A stretch of DNA of 64,000 nt from Gordonia hongkongensis (GCF_023078355.1 NZ_CP095552.1:4526001-4590000); one strand, 5' to 3'. Shown: positions 36,124 through 44,821, counted from the stretch's first letter. Notes: a model not told the origin generated them from the letters alone. A program made the numbers and translations.

Positions 36124-37047
36124 CTATCCGCCCAGACGCAACCCCGAGGCGCGCGTGCCGAACAGGTCGACACCCAGGACAGTACCGAGTTTCTCGGCGT
36201 CCCAGCGCTTTCCGCCGTTTGACACCGCACTGACGGGGGTCCAACCCTTCAACCACTGGATGTTCTCGCCCAGTGCCTTGATGACCTGTCCACTGACGTG
36301 TCCGGCCTCCGGGCTGGCGAGCCATGCGACCACCGGCGAACCAAGAGACGGATCCTTGGGGTCGAACTCGTCCTCGGACCGCTCGTCGGGTTCGATCGGC
36401 GCCGCGGCGCCGGCGATGGTGGCCGACATGCGAGTGCGCCCACCCGGGCTGATCGCGTTGACGGTCGCGCCGGTCGATGCGAGCTCGAGGCTGAGCGTCT
36501 GCGTGAGCCCGACGATGGCCGCCTTCGCCGCACTGTAATTCGTCTGCCCGAAGTGGCCCTGGAGTCCGGCACCGGAGGTGGTGTTGATGATCCGCCCGTA
36601 GACCTTGGCGCCGGTGTCCTTGGATTCCTGACGCCACTTCCGGGCCACGGCTCGGCTTGTCAGCCAGCTGCCCCGCACGTGCACCCGCATCACCAGGTCG
36701 AAATCGTCGACACTCATGTTCCAGATCGCCTTGTCGCGGACGATACCGGCGTTGTTGACCACGATGTCGAGGCGGCCCAGCTGGGAATAGGCGCGTTCGA
36801 CGAGCAGATCGACCGACTCCTCGTCACCGACATCGCTGAAATCCGAGATGGCCTTGCCGCCACGGTCTTCGATGATCTGCACGACTTCGTCGGCAACCTT
36901 GCCGGTGCCCTGACCATCCAGGGAGGTACCCAGGTCGTTGACGATGACGGTCGCGCCGTGCTTGGCGAGTTCCAGCGCGTGGCCTCGCCCGATTCCGTGT
37001 CCGGATCCCGTGACCAAAGCCACCTTGCCGTCGAGCAATCCGCTCAT
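36124..37047 (-). CDS. SDR dehydrogenase, MFE-2/HSD17B4-like (3-hydroxyacyl-CoA)
   Basis: A 307-residue short-chain dehydrogenase. TGSGHGIGRGHALELAKHGATVIVNDLG is the cofactor region and resembles the dehydrogenase domain of peroxisomal multifunctional enzyme 2. NNAGIVRDKAIWNM, the serine in NTTSGAGLQGHFGQTN and YSAAKAAIVG complete the catalytic set. It probably oxidises a (3R)-hydroxyacyl-CoA. AGAGGAG precedes ATG 37047. It is the last gene of the P450 operon. Confidence 0.9.
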   Translation of the reverse strand: MSGLLDGKVALVTGSGHGIGRGHALELAKHGATVIVNDLGTSLDGQGTGKVADEVVQIIEDRGGKAISDFSDVGDEESVDLLVERAYSQLGRLDIVVNNAGIVRDKAIWNMSVDDFDLVMRVHVRGSWLTSRAVARKWRQESKDTGAKVYGRIINTTSGAGLQGHFGQTNYSAAKAAIVGLTQTLSLELASTGATVNAISPGGRTRMSATIAGAAAPIEPDERSEDEFDPKDPSLGSPVVAWLASPEAGHVSGQVIKALGENIQWLKGWTPVSAVSNGGKRWDAEKLGTVLGVDLFGTRASGLRLGG

Positions 37048-37109
37048 GGTGCTGATACTCCTCTGCGTTGTGTATGTTTCGACCGCACGAGCCCTGCCGG
37101 TCGAGAGAC

Positions 37110-37550
37110 CTAGGCCGGACGGAAGATCGTGGCCGTGAACTCGTCGGTGATGGGACGGAAGCCGACGGTCACCCGCACCCCGACTTCGAGGTCTGCGGGC
37201 TCGCAGTCTTCCATGTTCGTCATCAGCCGCGGACCCTCGTCGAGTTCGACGATCGCTGCGACGTACGGCAGCCGCTCTTTGAACGGATGCAGGTCGTTCA
37301 TGTAGACGGTCGAGTACGTATACAGCGTCCCTCGACCGCTGGCTTCGAAACTGGTCACGTTCTCGCCCCAGCAGAACGGACAGAATGGCCTCGGGTAGTG
37401 GTGGACCTTTCCGCAGTCCCCGCATCTGGCCACGAGTAGTGTGCCCTGCGCGGCGGCATCCCAATATGGTGTGGTCGCGGCTTCGACGGTGGGGATGTCG
37501 GCGCGGGGCTTCGCCGGCCGGACCCCCGCCGGCTTTTCGGTGTCGGCCAT
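37110..37550 (-). CDS. DUF35 OB-fold protein (zinc ribbon), unpaired
   Basis: A 146-residue protein with C-G-D-C and C-P-F-C forming a zinc ribbon (about 43-60), then an OB-fold (GTLYTYSTVYMNDLHPF, YVAAIVELDEGPRLMTNM). Unlike the other two DUF35 genes here it has no SCPx-type thiolase beside it; neighbours are a crotonase and an SDR. It may serve the thiolase at 31095, from which it is now separated by the IS element. Confidence 0.86.
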   Translation of the reverse strand: MADTEKPAGVRPAKPRADIPTVEAATTPYWDAAAQGTLLVARCGDCGKVHHYPRPFCPFCWGENVTSFEASGRGTLYTYSTVYMNDLHPFKERLPYVAAIVELDEGPRLMTNMEDCEPADLEVGVRVTVGFRPITDEFTATIFRPA

Positions 37551-37551
37551 C

Positions 37552-38376
37552 TCACCACCCCACGAATTCCGGTGGGCGCTTCTGCACGAAGGCCGACACG
37601 CCCTCGCGGGCGTCGAGCGAGTACGACTGGATTTCCTGAGCCATGGCTTCGGTGACGAACGATCCCGCTCGGTCCACGTCGGGCGACTCGTTGAACAACC
37701 GCTTCGTCAATCCCACCGCACTCGTCGGCGCCACGGCCAGTCGTCCGACGTAGTCGTCGACGGCGGCTTCGAGATCCTCCGGCGGCACCACCCTGTTCAC
37801 CAGGCCCAGGTCGAATGCCTCCTGAGCGGAGAGCTTGTCGCCGAAGAACGCCATCTCCTTGGCCTTCTGCATTCCGATCCGCCGCGGGAGGAGGTACGCG
37901 CCGCCTCCGTCCACGACCAGGCCGCGCTTGACGAAGGACTCGGCGAAGTACGCATTGTCGGTCGCCACGACCAGGTCCGAGGCGTAGGCGAGGTGAGCGC
38001 CGATTCCGGCAGCGGCCCCCTGCACCACGGTCACCACGGGTCTGCTGCAGTCGAGCACCGATGCGATCAGACGTTGGGCACCACCCATGATGGTCTTCAT
38101 CGGCCCAGTGGCCCGCTTCACGTTCTTGGCATGCCCATCGGCGAGTTTCACCACATCCGCTCCGGCACAGAACTGTCTCCCGCGGGCCCGGAGGACGACG
38201 ACGCGAACCTCGTGGTCGGCGTTCGCATCCAGGAACAGCTCGGTGAGCGCGTCGCGATCATCGGGCCGAAGCGCGTTTGCCGCCTGTGGACGGTTCAGAT
38301 GGATCGTCAGGACACCGTCGGTCAGCCCACTCTGTACCGCGTCCTCGTCGGCACGCACGTCGGCGAGTTCCGTCAC
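37552..38376 (-). CDS. Enoyl-CoA hydratase/isomerase, PaaG-like
   Basis: A 274-residue crotonase-fold enzyme. Oxyanion segments are FCAGADVVKLAD and AAAGIGAHLAYASD. The segment FVKRGLVVDGGGAYLLPRRIG lacks the hydratase Glu and matches the PaaG-type isomerases, which use an Asp at this loop to move double bonds or open an oxepin-CoA. Start overlaps the P450 stop (ATGA); one base separates it from the DUF35 gene. Confidence 0.85.
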   Translation of the reverse strand: MTELADVRADEDAVQSGLTDGVLTIHLNRPQAANALRPDDRDALTELFLDANADHEVRVVVLRARGRQFCAGADVVKLADGHAKNVKRATGPMKTIMGGAQRLIASVLDCSRPVVTVVQGAAAGIGAHLAYASDLVVATDNAYFAESFVKRGLVVDGGGAYLLPRRIGMQKAKEMAFFGDKLSAQEAFDLGLVNRVVPPEDLEAAVDDYVGRLAVAPTSAVGLTKRLFNESPDVDRAGSFVTEAMAQEIQSYSLDAREGVSAFVQKRPPEFVGW

Positions 38377-39638
38377 TTCGTCACCGGGGTGTACTCGGCA
38401 CGAAGGTGCTTGATCCCGTTGAGGAAGTTCGACCGCAACCGCACGGGTTCGCCCACCGACCTGATGTCCGGATAGCGCTCGAACAGCATCCGGAAGGCGA
38501 CGTCGAGCTCGAGCCTTGCGAGATGTGCGCCCAGGCAGAAGTGGGCACCGGCACCGCCGAAAGCCACATGTGGGTTGGGATCTCGGGTGATGTCGAAGGT
38601 ATAGGGATCGTCGAACATCGTCTCGTCACGGTTCGCCGAGGTGTACCACATCACCACCTTGTCGCCCTCGGACAATTCGAGGTCACCCAGCATCACCCCG
38701 TCCCGGGCAACCGTGCGGCGGAAGTGGATGACCGGTGTCGCCCACCGGAGCATCTCCTCGATGGCCGTGGACGCGTACTCCTCGTAATCCGACAACCACA
38801 GATCCCGCTGATCCGGGTGCTGGGTCAGCACGTGCAGGCCGTGCGAGATCACGTTGCGAGTGGTCTCGTTACCCGCGCCGACCAACAGGATGAAGAACTT
38901 CGCCATCTCCTGGGGTGTCAGGTTCTCGTCGTCCGCGGCGACGAGTTTGGTGATCAGATCATCCTGCGGATCGGCTATCCGGTCCTCGGCGAGATCGTTG
39001 AGAAGCGCGATCAGTCCCTCGCTCGCGGCGGTGACCGCCTTGCCGATACCGCGGGCGGACTGGTCCTCGATGTACTCGGGGTCCGATGCGCCGAGGATCG
39101 TGTTGGTGGCCTCGAGGATGAATTTCTCGTGCTCACGCGGGATTCCGAGCAGATTGTCGATGATGCGCAGGGGCAACAACGACGCGAACTCCTCGACGAA
39201 GTCGGCCTCGCCGGTCTGCGACATCTCGTCGAGGATCTCGCTGACCGTCTCCTCGATCTCGTCGCGCAACCCGGACAGATTCCGCGCGGTGAACCCGCGC
39301 GAGACGATCTTGCGCAGCCGCGCATGCTCGGGGTTGTCCATGTCGATGATGGAACCGCGGTATTCCCGGAGTTCGGCCGGCTGATCGAAGATCTGCGTCC
39401 CACCGATGCCCGACGAGAAGTCCTCGGGCCTCCTGCTCACCTCGAGAATGTCCTCGTATGTGGTCAGGGCCCAGAACCCCTTGGGGCGTCGGCCCTCCTC
39501 GGCTGGGCCCAGCGGCACGAACATCCGAGGCCGATCGCGGCGCAGCGTCGCGAACTCCGCGTCTCGTTCGGCCGGGGACTGCTGCCACCAGGAAAGGTCA
39601 TGCAACGGGGTCGACGCGATCTCGTCGGTTTCGATCAT
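38373..39638 (-). CDS. Cytochrome P450 (CYP125/142-like)
   Basis: A 421-residue soluble P450. The I-helix is LVGAGNETTRNVISHG, the heme loop AFGGAGAHFCLGAHLARLEL with thiolate Cys368, and the K-helix ExxR is in AIEEMLRWATPV. The FGGAGxHFCLG loop is typical of the mycobacterial CYP124/125/142 group that oxidises terminal methyl groups of branched or sterol side chains. The ATG at 39638 has AGAGG at suitable distance. The ferredoxin at 33872 is the likely electron donor. The first step of the pathway could be its alkyl hydroxylation (inference). Confidence 0.93.
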   Translation of the reverse strand: MIETDEIASTPLHDLSWWQQSPAERDAEFATLRRDRPRMFVPLGPAEEGRRPKGFWALTTYEDILEVSRRPEDFSSGIGGTQIFDQPAELREYRGSIIDMDNPEHARLRKIVSRGFTARNLSGLRDEIEETVSEILDEMSQTGEADFVEEFASLLPLRIIDNLLGIPREHEKFILEATNTILGASDPEYIEDQSARGIGKAVTAASEGLIALLNDLAEDRIADPQDDLITKLVAADDENLTPQEMAKFFILLVGAGNETTRNVISHGLHVLTQHPDQRDLWLSDYEEYASTAIEEMLRWATPVIHFRRTVARDGVMLGDLELSEGDKVVMWYTSANRDETMFDDPYTFDITRDPNPHVAFGGAGAHFCLGAHLARLELDVAFRMLFERYPDIRSVGEPVRLRSNFLNGIKHLRAEYTPVTK

Positions 39639-39671
39639 GGGCACCGCCTCTGGTAGTTATGCTGGAGCTAT

Positions 39672-39688
39672 TCTGGCATTCGTGTCAT
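39672..39688 (+). promoter_or_regulatory. TCTGACA box 4, between P450 and isochorismatase-like genes
   Basis: TCTGGCATTCGTGTCAT contains TGGCA-TTCG-TGTCA, one base off a perfect inverted repeat and close to the box at 28828. It lies 34 bases upstream of the P450 start and 97 bases upstream of the divergent gene. Confidence 0.55.
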
Positions 39689-39784
39689 GTTTTGGCAAAT
39701 ACCTTGAACTGCATCTTCACACGATTTTGATCAACCACTCCAGATCTTAACTGGCTTCAACGTCACCTGAGTCACGGAGGAAGA

Positions 39785-40387
39785 ATGACTCCATACAGCT
39801 CCCCCGCCCTGGTCATCAGCGAGTGCCAGCAGGGGCTGCTCGACCCGCCTCCGGGGTTGTTCTCCGGGCTCGCCGAGCAGGCCTCCGTCCGCGGCCTGGT
39901 CCGGAACACGGCAGAGTTGGCCCGCGCCTTCCGAGCGCGGTCGCTGCCCGTCGTTCACTGCACCATCGCCCACCGGTCCGACCAGATGGGGATGCTGCCG
40001 AATTCCTATCTGAGCAAACTGGCCATCCGCGGTCGAATGATGGTGGAGGGAAGTCCCGACATCGTCATCCCCGCGGACCTCGGTCCCGAACCGACAGATC
40101 TGGTCAGCTCACGCGCGACCGGTCTGACGGCGTTCTATGGCACCAATCTCGATGCGATGCTGAGACTGCAGCGTGTACAGACGCTGGTGCTCGCGGGCAT
40201 ATCCACAGATGTCGCGCTTCCCGGCTTGGCGCTCGAGGGCGTGAACCGAGGATACGACGTCGTTCTCGCAGAGGACTGCACAGCGGGTACGAGTGCCGAG
40301 AGTCACGACTACATGGTGACGAACATGCTGGCGATGCTGACGCGGATCACCCCGGCTGCCGACGTGATCCGTCGGCTGCCGGGGTGA
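39785..40387 (+). CDS. Isochorismatase-fold protein lacking the catalytic triad
   Basis: A 200-residue protein of the cysteine-hydrolase (isochorismatase/nicotinamidase) fold. The three active-site positions are all changed: Glu13 for Asp in ALVISECQQG, Arg110 for Lys, and Ala144 for the nucleophile Cys in AGISTDVALPG. The fold is otherwise well kept (VNRGYDVVLAEDCTAG). It may bind rather than hydrolyse its ligand, or catalyse something else. GGAGG lies just before the ATG. It stands alone between two minus-strand operons. Confidence 0.82.
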   Translation: MTPYSSPALVISECQQGLLDPPPGLFSGLAEQASVRGLVRNTAELARAFRARSLPVVHCTIAHRSDQMGMLPNSYLSKLAIRGRMMVEGSPDIVIPADLGPEPTDLVSSRATGLTAFYGTNLDAMLRLQRVQTLVLAGISTDVALPGLALEGVNRGYDVVLAEDCTAGTSAESHDYMVTNMLAMLTRITPAADVIRRLPG

Positions 40388-40399
40388 TGGCGTCGAGCC

Positions 40400-41203
40400 T
40401 CAGTTGGTGGCGAACGCTGCCGCTTCCGCATCGGACACCGCGTCACCGTTGATGGAGAACCCTCCGTCGACGGTGAGCATCGAACCAGTTGCGAAGGCCG
40501 ATTCATCGGAGGCGAGATAGGTTGCCGCATAGGCGATATCCATCGGATTGCCGATGCGGGTGAGCCGTCCGCCACCGGTGTGGTGACCTGAATCTCCGCG
40601 TCCGGACACCACGCGGCCGACCAGGATGCAGTTCGCCCGGATCCCATCCGCCGCACCTTCGACGGCGAGTGACCGCGTCAGGCTCGTCACCGCAGACTTC
40701 GCTGCGCCATAGGCTCCGAACCCCTTGAAACCTGCGATCGCCTGACCGGATGAGACATTCAGGATCGATGCTCCTTCGGCCGAGACCAGGTGCGGCCAGG
40801 CGTACTTCGACGCCCAGAACACATTGCCGGTGAGGGTCCCGGTCATGATCGAGTCCCACTCCGCGGTGGAGTACTCATGTAACGGCTTGACCGTCGTGGC
40901 GACCACGTCTGTCGGTGCCGCGTTGTTGACGAGCGTCGAGAGTCCACCGAAACGCGAGACGACCGCGTCTATCGTGTTCCGCACACTGTCCTCGGAGGTG
41001 ACATCGAGCGGAAAGAACTCGGCGTCGCCGCCGGCGTCACGGATGAAGTTCACGACTTTCTCGCCGCGCTCCACAGTTCGGCCCGTGACGGCAACCTTCG
41101 CTCCCTCCGCCGCGAAATGCTGAGCGATCGACCGTCCGATGCCCCTGGTGGATCCGGAGACCAGAGCGACCTTGCCGCGCAACCGCGTGCCCGGTGCAGT
41201 CAC
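40400..41203 (-). CDS. SDR oxidoreductase
   Basis: A 267-residue classical short-chain dehydrogenase with SGSTRGIGRSIAQHF, Arg-containing VTGRTVERGEK after beta-2 (suggesting NADP), NNAAPT, a serine in LNVSSGQAI and YGAAKSAVTSL. It starts with GTG overlapping the stop of the small upstream gene (GTGA). Third gene of the amidohydrolase operon. Substrate unknown. Confidence 0.88.
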   Translation of the reverse strand: MTAPGTRLRGKVALVSGSTRGIGRSIAQHFAAEGAKVAVTGRTVERGEKVVNFIRDAGGDAEFFPLDVTSEDSVRNTIDAVVSRFGGLSTLVNNAAPTDVVATTVKPLHEYSTAEWDSIMTGTLTGNVFWASKYAWPHLVSAEGASILNVSSGQAIAGFKGFGAYGAAKSAVTSLTRSLAVEGAADGIRANCILVGRVVSGRGDSGHHTGGGRLTRIGNPMDIAYAATYLASDESAFATGSMLTVDGGFSINGDAVSDAEAAAFATN

Positions 41204-41406
41204 AGCGAGTCCCTCAGGTTCTCCATGGCAACCAGTCTGCGCCTCGCCAATTCGACCGAATCCTCGTTACCTGGTCCGGATCGGAGCTCGTTCAGCTTGT
41301 TCCGTTCGAACTCGATCTCCTCCTCGAGACGGTCCCGGGACTCGTCCCTGGTGAGCAGATCCTGATCGACCCAGTCGGCTGCGTCGATGTCTTTGCCATG
41401 AGCCAT
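41200..41406 (-). CDS. Small coiled-coil protein of unknown function
   Basis: A 68-residue, highly charged protein. RDRLEEEIEFERNKLNELR and RRRLVAMENLRDSL look helical and could form a short coiled coil. No metal, nucleotide or membrane motif is visible. It is tightly packed between the amidohydrolase (10 bases) and SDR genes (GTGA overlap), which makes it a real gene and suggests an accessory or assembly role for one of them. Confidence 0.65.
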   Translation of the reverse strand: MAHGKDIDAADWVDQDLLTRDESRDRLEEEIEFERNKLNELRSGPGNEDSVELARRRLVAMENLRDSL

Positions 41407-41416
41407 GATCGAGTCC

Positions 41417-42649
41417 TCAGCGAGCCGCGGCCTCGGTGCGCGGGAAGTTGTACAACTTCCGCGCGTTGAGTTCGACGATCTTGTGGGCCTCCTCATCGGG
41501 AACCTCGGCGAGGAGCTTCTCGGTGTACCGCCGGCTGTTGGGCCAGTTGGAATCCGAATGGGGGTAATCACATTCCCAGGTGATGTTGTCGATACCGACC
41601 TGGTGGCGACGGGCAACACCTTCGTGGTCGTCGATGAAGCAGCCGTAGATGTTCGACCGGAACAGATCCGAGGGACGGACCTCTTTGTTCACGTTCTGAT
41701 ACCAGCGATGCTTCTCCCAGGTCAGGTCGATTCGCTCGAGCAGGTACGGCATCCAGCCGATCCCGCCCTCGGACAGAGCGATCTTCAGGTTGGGGAATTT
41801 GTAGAAGACCGGCGAGAACAGGAGGTCTGCGGTCGCATACATCGAGTTCGTGCCGAATAGCGCGATCATGACCGCCATCGGCGCCTCAGGCGACGTGATC
41901 GGGGCCCGACCCGATGAACCGAAGTGCATGCACAACGGCATGTTGGTTTCTTCGGCCGCGCGGAACACTGGGTCCCAATGGTCGGTGTAGAACGACGGAA
42001 GACCCAGCGTGACAGTGTTTTCCGGGAAAGTGATCGCCTTGGCCCCCTTGGCGGCACAGCGGTAGATCTCCTCCGCGGCGGCCTGCGGGTCCCACAGCGG
42101 GAGAATGATCAGCGGGATGATCCGGTCGGGAGCCGCCGCCGCCCACTCGTCGAGGTGGAAATCGTTCCATGCCTTCACCGACAGCAGGGCGAGTTCTTTG
42201 TCCTCGCCCTCCAGGAAGACCGTGCCGGCGAATCGCGGGAACGAGGGAAAGCACAGGGCAGCCTGCACACCATCGATGTCCATGTCGGCCACGCGGGCCT
42301 TGGCGTCGTAACAGCCGGGCAACATGTCCGAGTAGCGCGTCGGGTCCATGCCGTACTCCTGCGGCTTCTTGCCGGCCACCGCGTTCAGTCCGATGTTCGG
42401 GTAGATGCGGCCCTCGTAAGACCACACCTCCGCGATCTTCTTCTTCGCGGCCCGACCGCCCTCGCCGCGTGCGGCATTGAGCAGGGCCGCCGAGAGACCT
42501 TCGTCCCCCTGCTGCTGACTCATGTCCATCTCGATGATCCGCGGACCCTCATCGAGGAACTTCTTCGGCAACCTGGTCGACCAGACGTCTGGCGGTTCGA
42601 TCAAGTGATCGTCGACCGAGATCAAGTGCATGTAATCCTGGAGCGGCAC
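41417..42649 (-). CDS. Amidohydrolase-superfamily protein (ACMSD/decarboxylase-like)
   Basis: A 410-residue TIM-barrel protein of the amidohydrolase-2 group. The N-terminal metal motif reads VDDHLIEPPDVW, with D-x-H in place of H-x-H, and further ligands lie in CMHFGSSG and ECDYPHSDSNWP. Members include 2-amino-3-carboxymuconate semialdehyde decarboxylase and aromatic acid decarboxylases, and paralogues are frequent in actinobacterial aromatic and steroid clusters. It heads a three-gene operon preceded by a TCTGACA box. The reaction could be decarboxylation or hydrolytic ring opening. Confidence 0.88.
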   Translation of the reverse strand: MPLQDYMHLISVDDHLIEPPDVWSTRLPKKFLDEGPRIIEMDMSQQQGDEGLSAALLNAARGEGGRAAKKKIAEVWSYEGRIYPNIGLNAVAGKKPQEYGMDPTRYSDMLPGCYDAKARVADMDIDGVQAALCFPSFPRFAGTVFLEGEDKELALLSVKAWNDFHLDEWAAAAPDRIIPLIILPLWDPQAAAEEIYRCAAKGAKAITFPENTVTLGLPSFYTDHWDPVFRAAEETNMPLCMHFGSSGRAPITSPEAPMAVMIALFGTNSMYATADLLFSPVFYKFPNLKIALSEGGIGWMPYLLERIDLTWEKHRWYQNVNKEVRPSDLFRSNIYGCFIDDHEGVARRHQVGIDNITWECDYPHSDSNWPNSRRYTEKLLAEVPDEEAHKIVELNARKLYNFPRTEAAAR

Positions 42650-43055
42650 AACGCCTCCTGCTACGTATGACGGGCTACAAGGGGGGAACAGGCCACTGTG
42701 AACCTGGGCATCGTTCCCATATCTGACACTATGTCACTTTAGTGACAGGCGTCACAAGAGTCAAGTTATTCTCGGAGAAATCCGGCATTCGCGCAAAGAA
42801 TCTGGAACGTCGAGGTGGTCGAACGCAGCTCAGAACTGACATTGATGTCACCCCAAGCGGTTGGTGCCGGGGAGCGATCCGGACGTCGATGCCGCCGGCG
42901 GGGTCCCACTGAGAGGGAGCAGCGGCTGATTGCGTCCAACCCCTTCGCTCTGCCCCGGCGGATCAGGCATCATGACCGGACTTCCCCGGGTTCGCAGTCG
43001 GGTACTCCTACGTCGGTCGACGGTGTCTGAGTTCGTCTCCCGCGCACAGCAACTG
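42650..43055. other. Intergenic region upstream of the amidohydrolase operon
   Basis: About 400 bases without a credible gene. It holds the TCTGACA box at 42722, a second inverted repeat AGTGACAGGCGTCAC (42741-42755), an AT-rich patch after it, and ends in the terminator of the neighbouring thiolase operon. Confidence 0.6.
42722..42737 (+). promoter_or_regulatory. TCTGACA box 5, upstream of amidohydrolase operon
   Basis: TCTGACACTATGTCAC contains TGACA-CTA-TGTCA. Immediately to its right AGTGACAGGCGTCAC (42741-42755) repeats the same half-site words, so two sites may lie in tandem here. Confidence 0.65.
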
Positions 43056-43100
43056 ACGTCGTCGGTGTCCACCCGGATTGCGGGTGGACACCAACGACGT
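43056..43100 (-). terminator. Strong terminator hairpin after thiolase operon
   Basis: Arms 43056-43075 and 43081-43100 pair at 19 of 20 positions around a five-base loop, 18 bases downstream of the thiolase-like stop codon on the minus strand. Confidence 0.88.
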
Positions 43101-43117
43101 CGGATGAACCGTCCCGA

Positions 43118-44302
43118 TCAGGTACCGAGTTTCAGCAGCATGGAACCCGCCTCCGGACCCCCGCCGATCCCCACGGCGGCCACCGACAGGTCCTTCTTGA
43201 TCTGGCGATCTCCGGCCTGCCGCCACAATTGGGTACAGGCCTCGTGCAGGAACCCGTAACCATGCAGACGGCCCGCCGACAACTGCCCACCGTGGGGGTT
43301 GATCGGCAACGTGCCGTCGATCGCGTAGTACCCCTCGTCGTCGAGGAACTGCCCGACCTTGCCGTGCTCGGCGAAGCCGAGCGCTTCGATCCACTGCGAA
43401 CACAGGTAGCTGAATCCGTCGTAGAGCGTTGCGAAGTCGACATCGGCCGGGGTCAGGTCGGTCCCTTCCCACATCGACGCGGCGGCGTCGTGTGAGGCCA
43501 TCGTCGTGAGGTCGGTTCGCTGGTCCCAGGAGTGTCGCTCGTAGAGCGCCGAGCCTGCCGCTTCGATGGTGATCGGTGTCTGTTTCAGGCCAACCGTCTC
43601 TTCTCGCCGCGACAGGATGATCGCGGTCGCTCCGTCACACGGGACGTCACAGTCGAACAATCCCATGGGAGTCGAGATCATCCGCGCGTTCAAGTAGTCG
43701 ACCATCGACATCGGCTTGCGGTAGATGGCGTTCGGATTCCGGGCCGCGTTGGTGCGTGCGTTGATGACCAACTTTCCGAGATGCTCTCTGGTCAAGCCGA
43801 ACTCATACATGTAACGCTGTGCGTACATGCCGATCCAGCTGGCCGGGGAGGCGGCTCCGAATGGCATCCGGAACTCCGCATGGCCCGACGCACGCATCGC
43901 CTTGCCCGTCAGCGCGGCGGCGCGACCAGATGCCTGGGCAGTGGCCTCCCAGACCGACCGAAAGCACAGCACGTGTGTGGCGCGGCCCGAAGAGATTGCC
44001 GCAGCCGCGTCGAGCAGCGTGCCTATCTGGCCCGACGTCTCCACACCGCTGACGTGCCACCTGGTCCTCAACCCGAAGGCATCGCGGACATCGTGCGTGG
44101 TCGCACCGACGAACCCGCCCTCCGCCTGTACCGGGCCCGGATAGCTTGCGACACCGTCGATGTCATCGAACGTCAGGCCCGCGTGGGCCACAGCGCGCTC
44201 GGCGGCCTCGAGCGCCAGGTCGATACCCGAACGCCCGATCCGCCGGCCGATCTCGGACTGACCTATCCCGCTGATGACCGCCTTGTCGTCCACGAAACTC
44301 AT
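43118..44302 (-). CDS. SCPx/Ltp2-type thiolase-like lyase
   Basis: A 394-residue thiolase-fold protein: SGIGQSEIGRRIGRSGIDLALEA at the start, a DGVASYPG loop, ATLYDGFSYLCSQWIEALGF and the C-terminal LPINPHGGQLSAGRLHGYGF. It lacks the xHCAG nucleophile motif of true thiolases, as Ltp2-type retro-aldolases do. Start overlaps the stop of the DUF35 gene (ATGA), so the two form a complex-coding pair. This is the second complete thiolase/DUF35 pair of the window. Confidence 0.86.
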   Translation of the reverse strand: MSFVDDKAVISGIGQSEIGRRIGRSGIDLALEAAERAVAHAGLTFDDIDGVASYPGPVQAEGGFVGATTHDVRDAFGLRTRWHVSGVETSGQIGTLLDAAAAISSGRATHVLCFRSVWEATAQASGRAAALTGKAMRASGHAEFRMPFGAASPASWIGMYAQRYMYEFGLTREHLGKLVINARTNAARNPNAIYRKPMSMVDYLNARMISTPMGLFDCDVPCDGATAIILSRREETVGLKQTPITIEAAGSALYERHSWDQRTDLTTMASHDAAASMWEGTDLTPADVDFATLYDGFSYLCSQWIEALGFAEHGKVGQFLDDEGYYAIDGTLPINPHGGQLSAGRLHGYGFLHEACTQLWRQAGDRQIKKDLSVAAVGIGGGPEAGSMLLKLGT

Positions 44303-44712
44303 GCTGCCAACGGCCTGAAGAAGGGCAGGGACACATCGTCGTGTGACTCGAACACGACCTCGACCGGCTGTCCGATCTCGACCGCATTCACATCGACGCC
44401 GACGATGCACGTGGTCAGGCGGACATCGGGCTGATCGTCGAGTTCGACCACCGCGATGACGTAGGGAGGAGGGAAAGCGGGAAGCCAGGGGTGGTGATTG
44501 ACCGTGAAGGACGCGATTCGTGCACGCCCGGACGCGGCCTCTGGTCCGACGTTGCGACTCCGGCATCGCCAGCATGCCCCGACCGGCGGGTGAATCCAGC
44601 CTCGACAGTCTCGACATCGGTATATGCGGAGTTCACCGTCGAATCCTCCGGTCCAGAAGGCCTCCGATTCCGGGGTCACCTCCGGCAGAATCCGACCTGC
44701 CTCGTTAGACAT
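44299..44712 (-). CDS. DUF35 OB-fold protein (zinc ribbon)
   Basis: A 137-residue protein with C-R-D-C and C-W-R-C (about 33-50) as zinc ribbon and an OB-fold after it (GRARIASFTVNHHPWLP, YVIAVVELDDQPDVRLTT). It is the partner of the overlapping thiolase-like gene. In this pair the DUF35 gene comes first; in the Rieske operon it comes second. Confidence 0.88.
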   Translation of the reverse strand: MSNEAGRILPEVTPESEAFWTGGFDGELRIYRCRDCRGWIHPPVGACWRCRSRNVGPEAASGRARIASFTVNHHPWLPAFPPPYVIAVVELDDQPDVRLTTCIVGVDVNAVEIGQPVEVVFESHDDVSLPFFRPLAA

Positions 44713-44803
44713 CTGCTCGTCCTTCCGAAAATCACTGTTGTCCGGGCGGCCGGCAGCTGCGCGACGCGCGTGACGGCGGTCACCCCGGTCTCAGGTTAGC
44801 ATT

Positions 44804-44821
44804 CATCACCACTGTGTCAGA
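44804..44821 (-). promoter_or_regulatory. TCTGACA box 6, upstream of DUF35/thiolase operon
   Basis: On the minus strand TCTGACACAGTGGTGATG. The first half-site is perfect, the second is weak. It lies 92 bases upstream of the DUF35 start. Confidence 0.45.
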
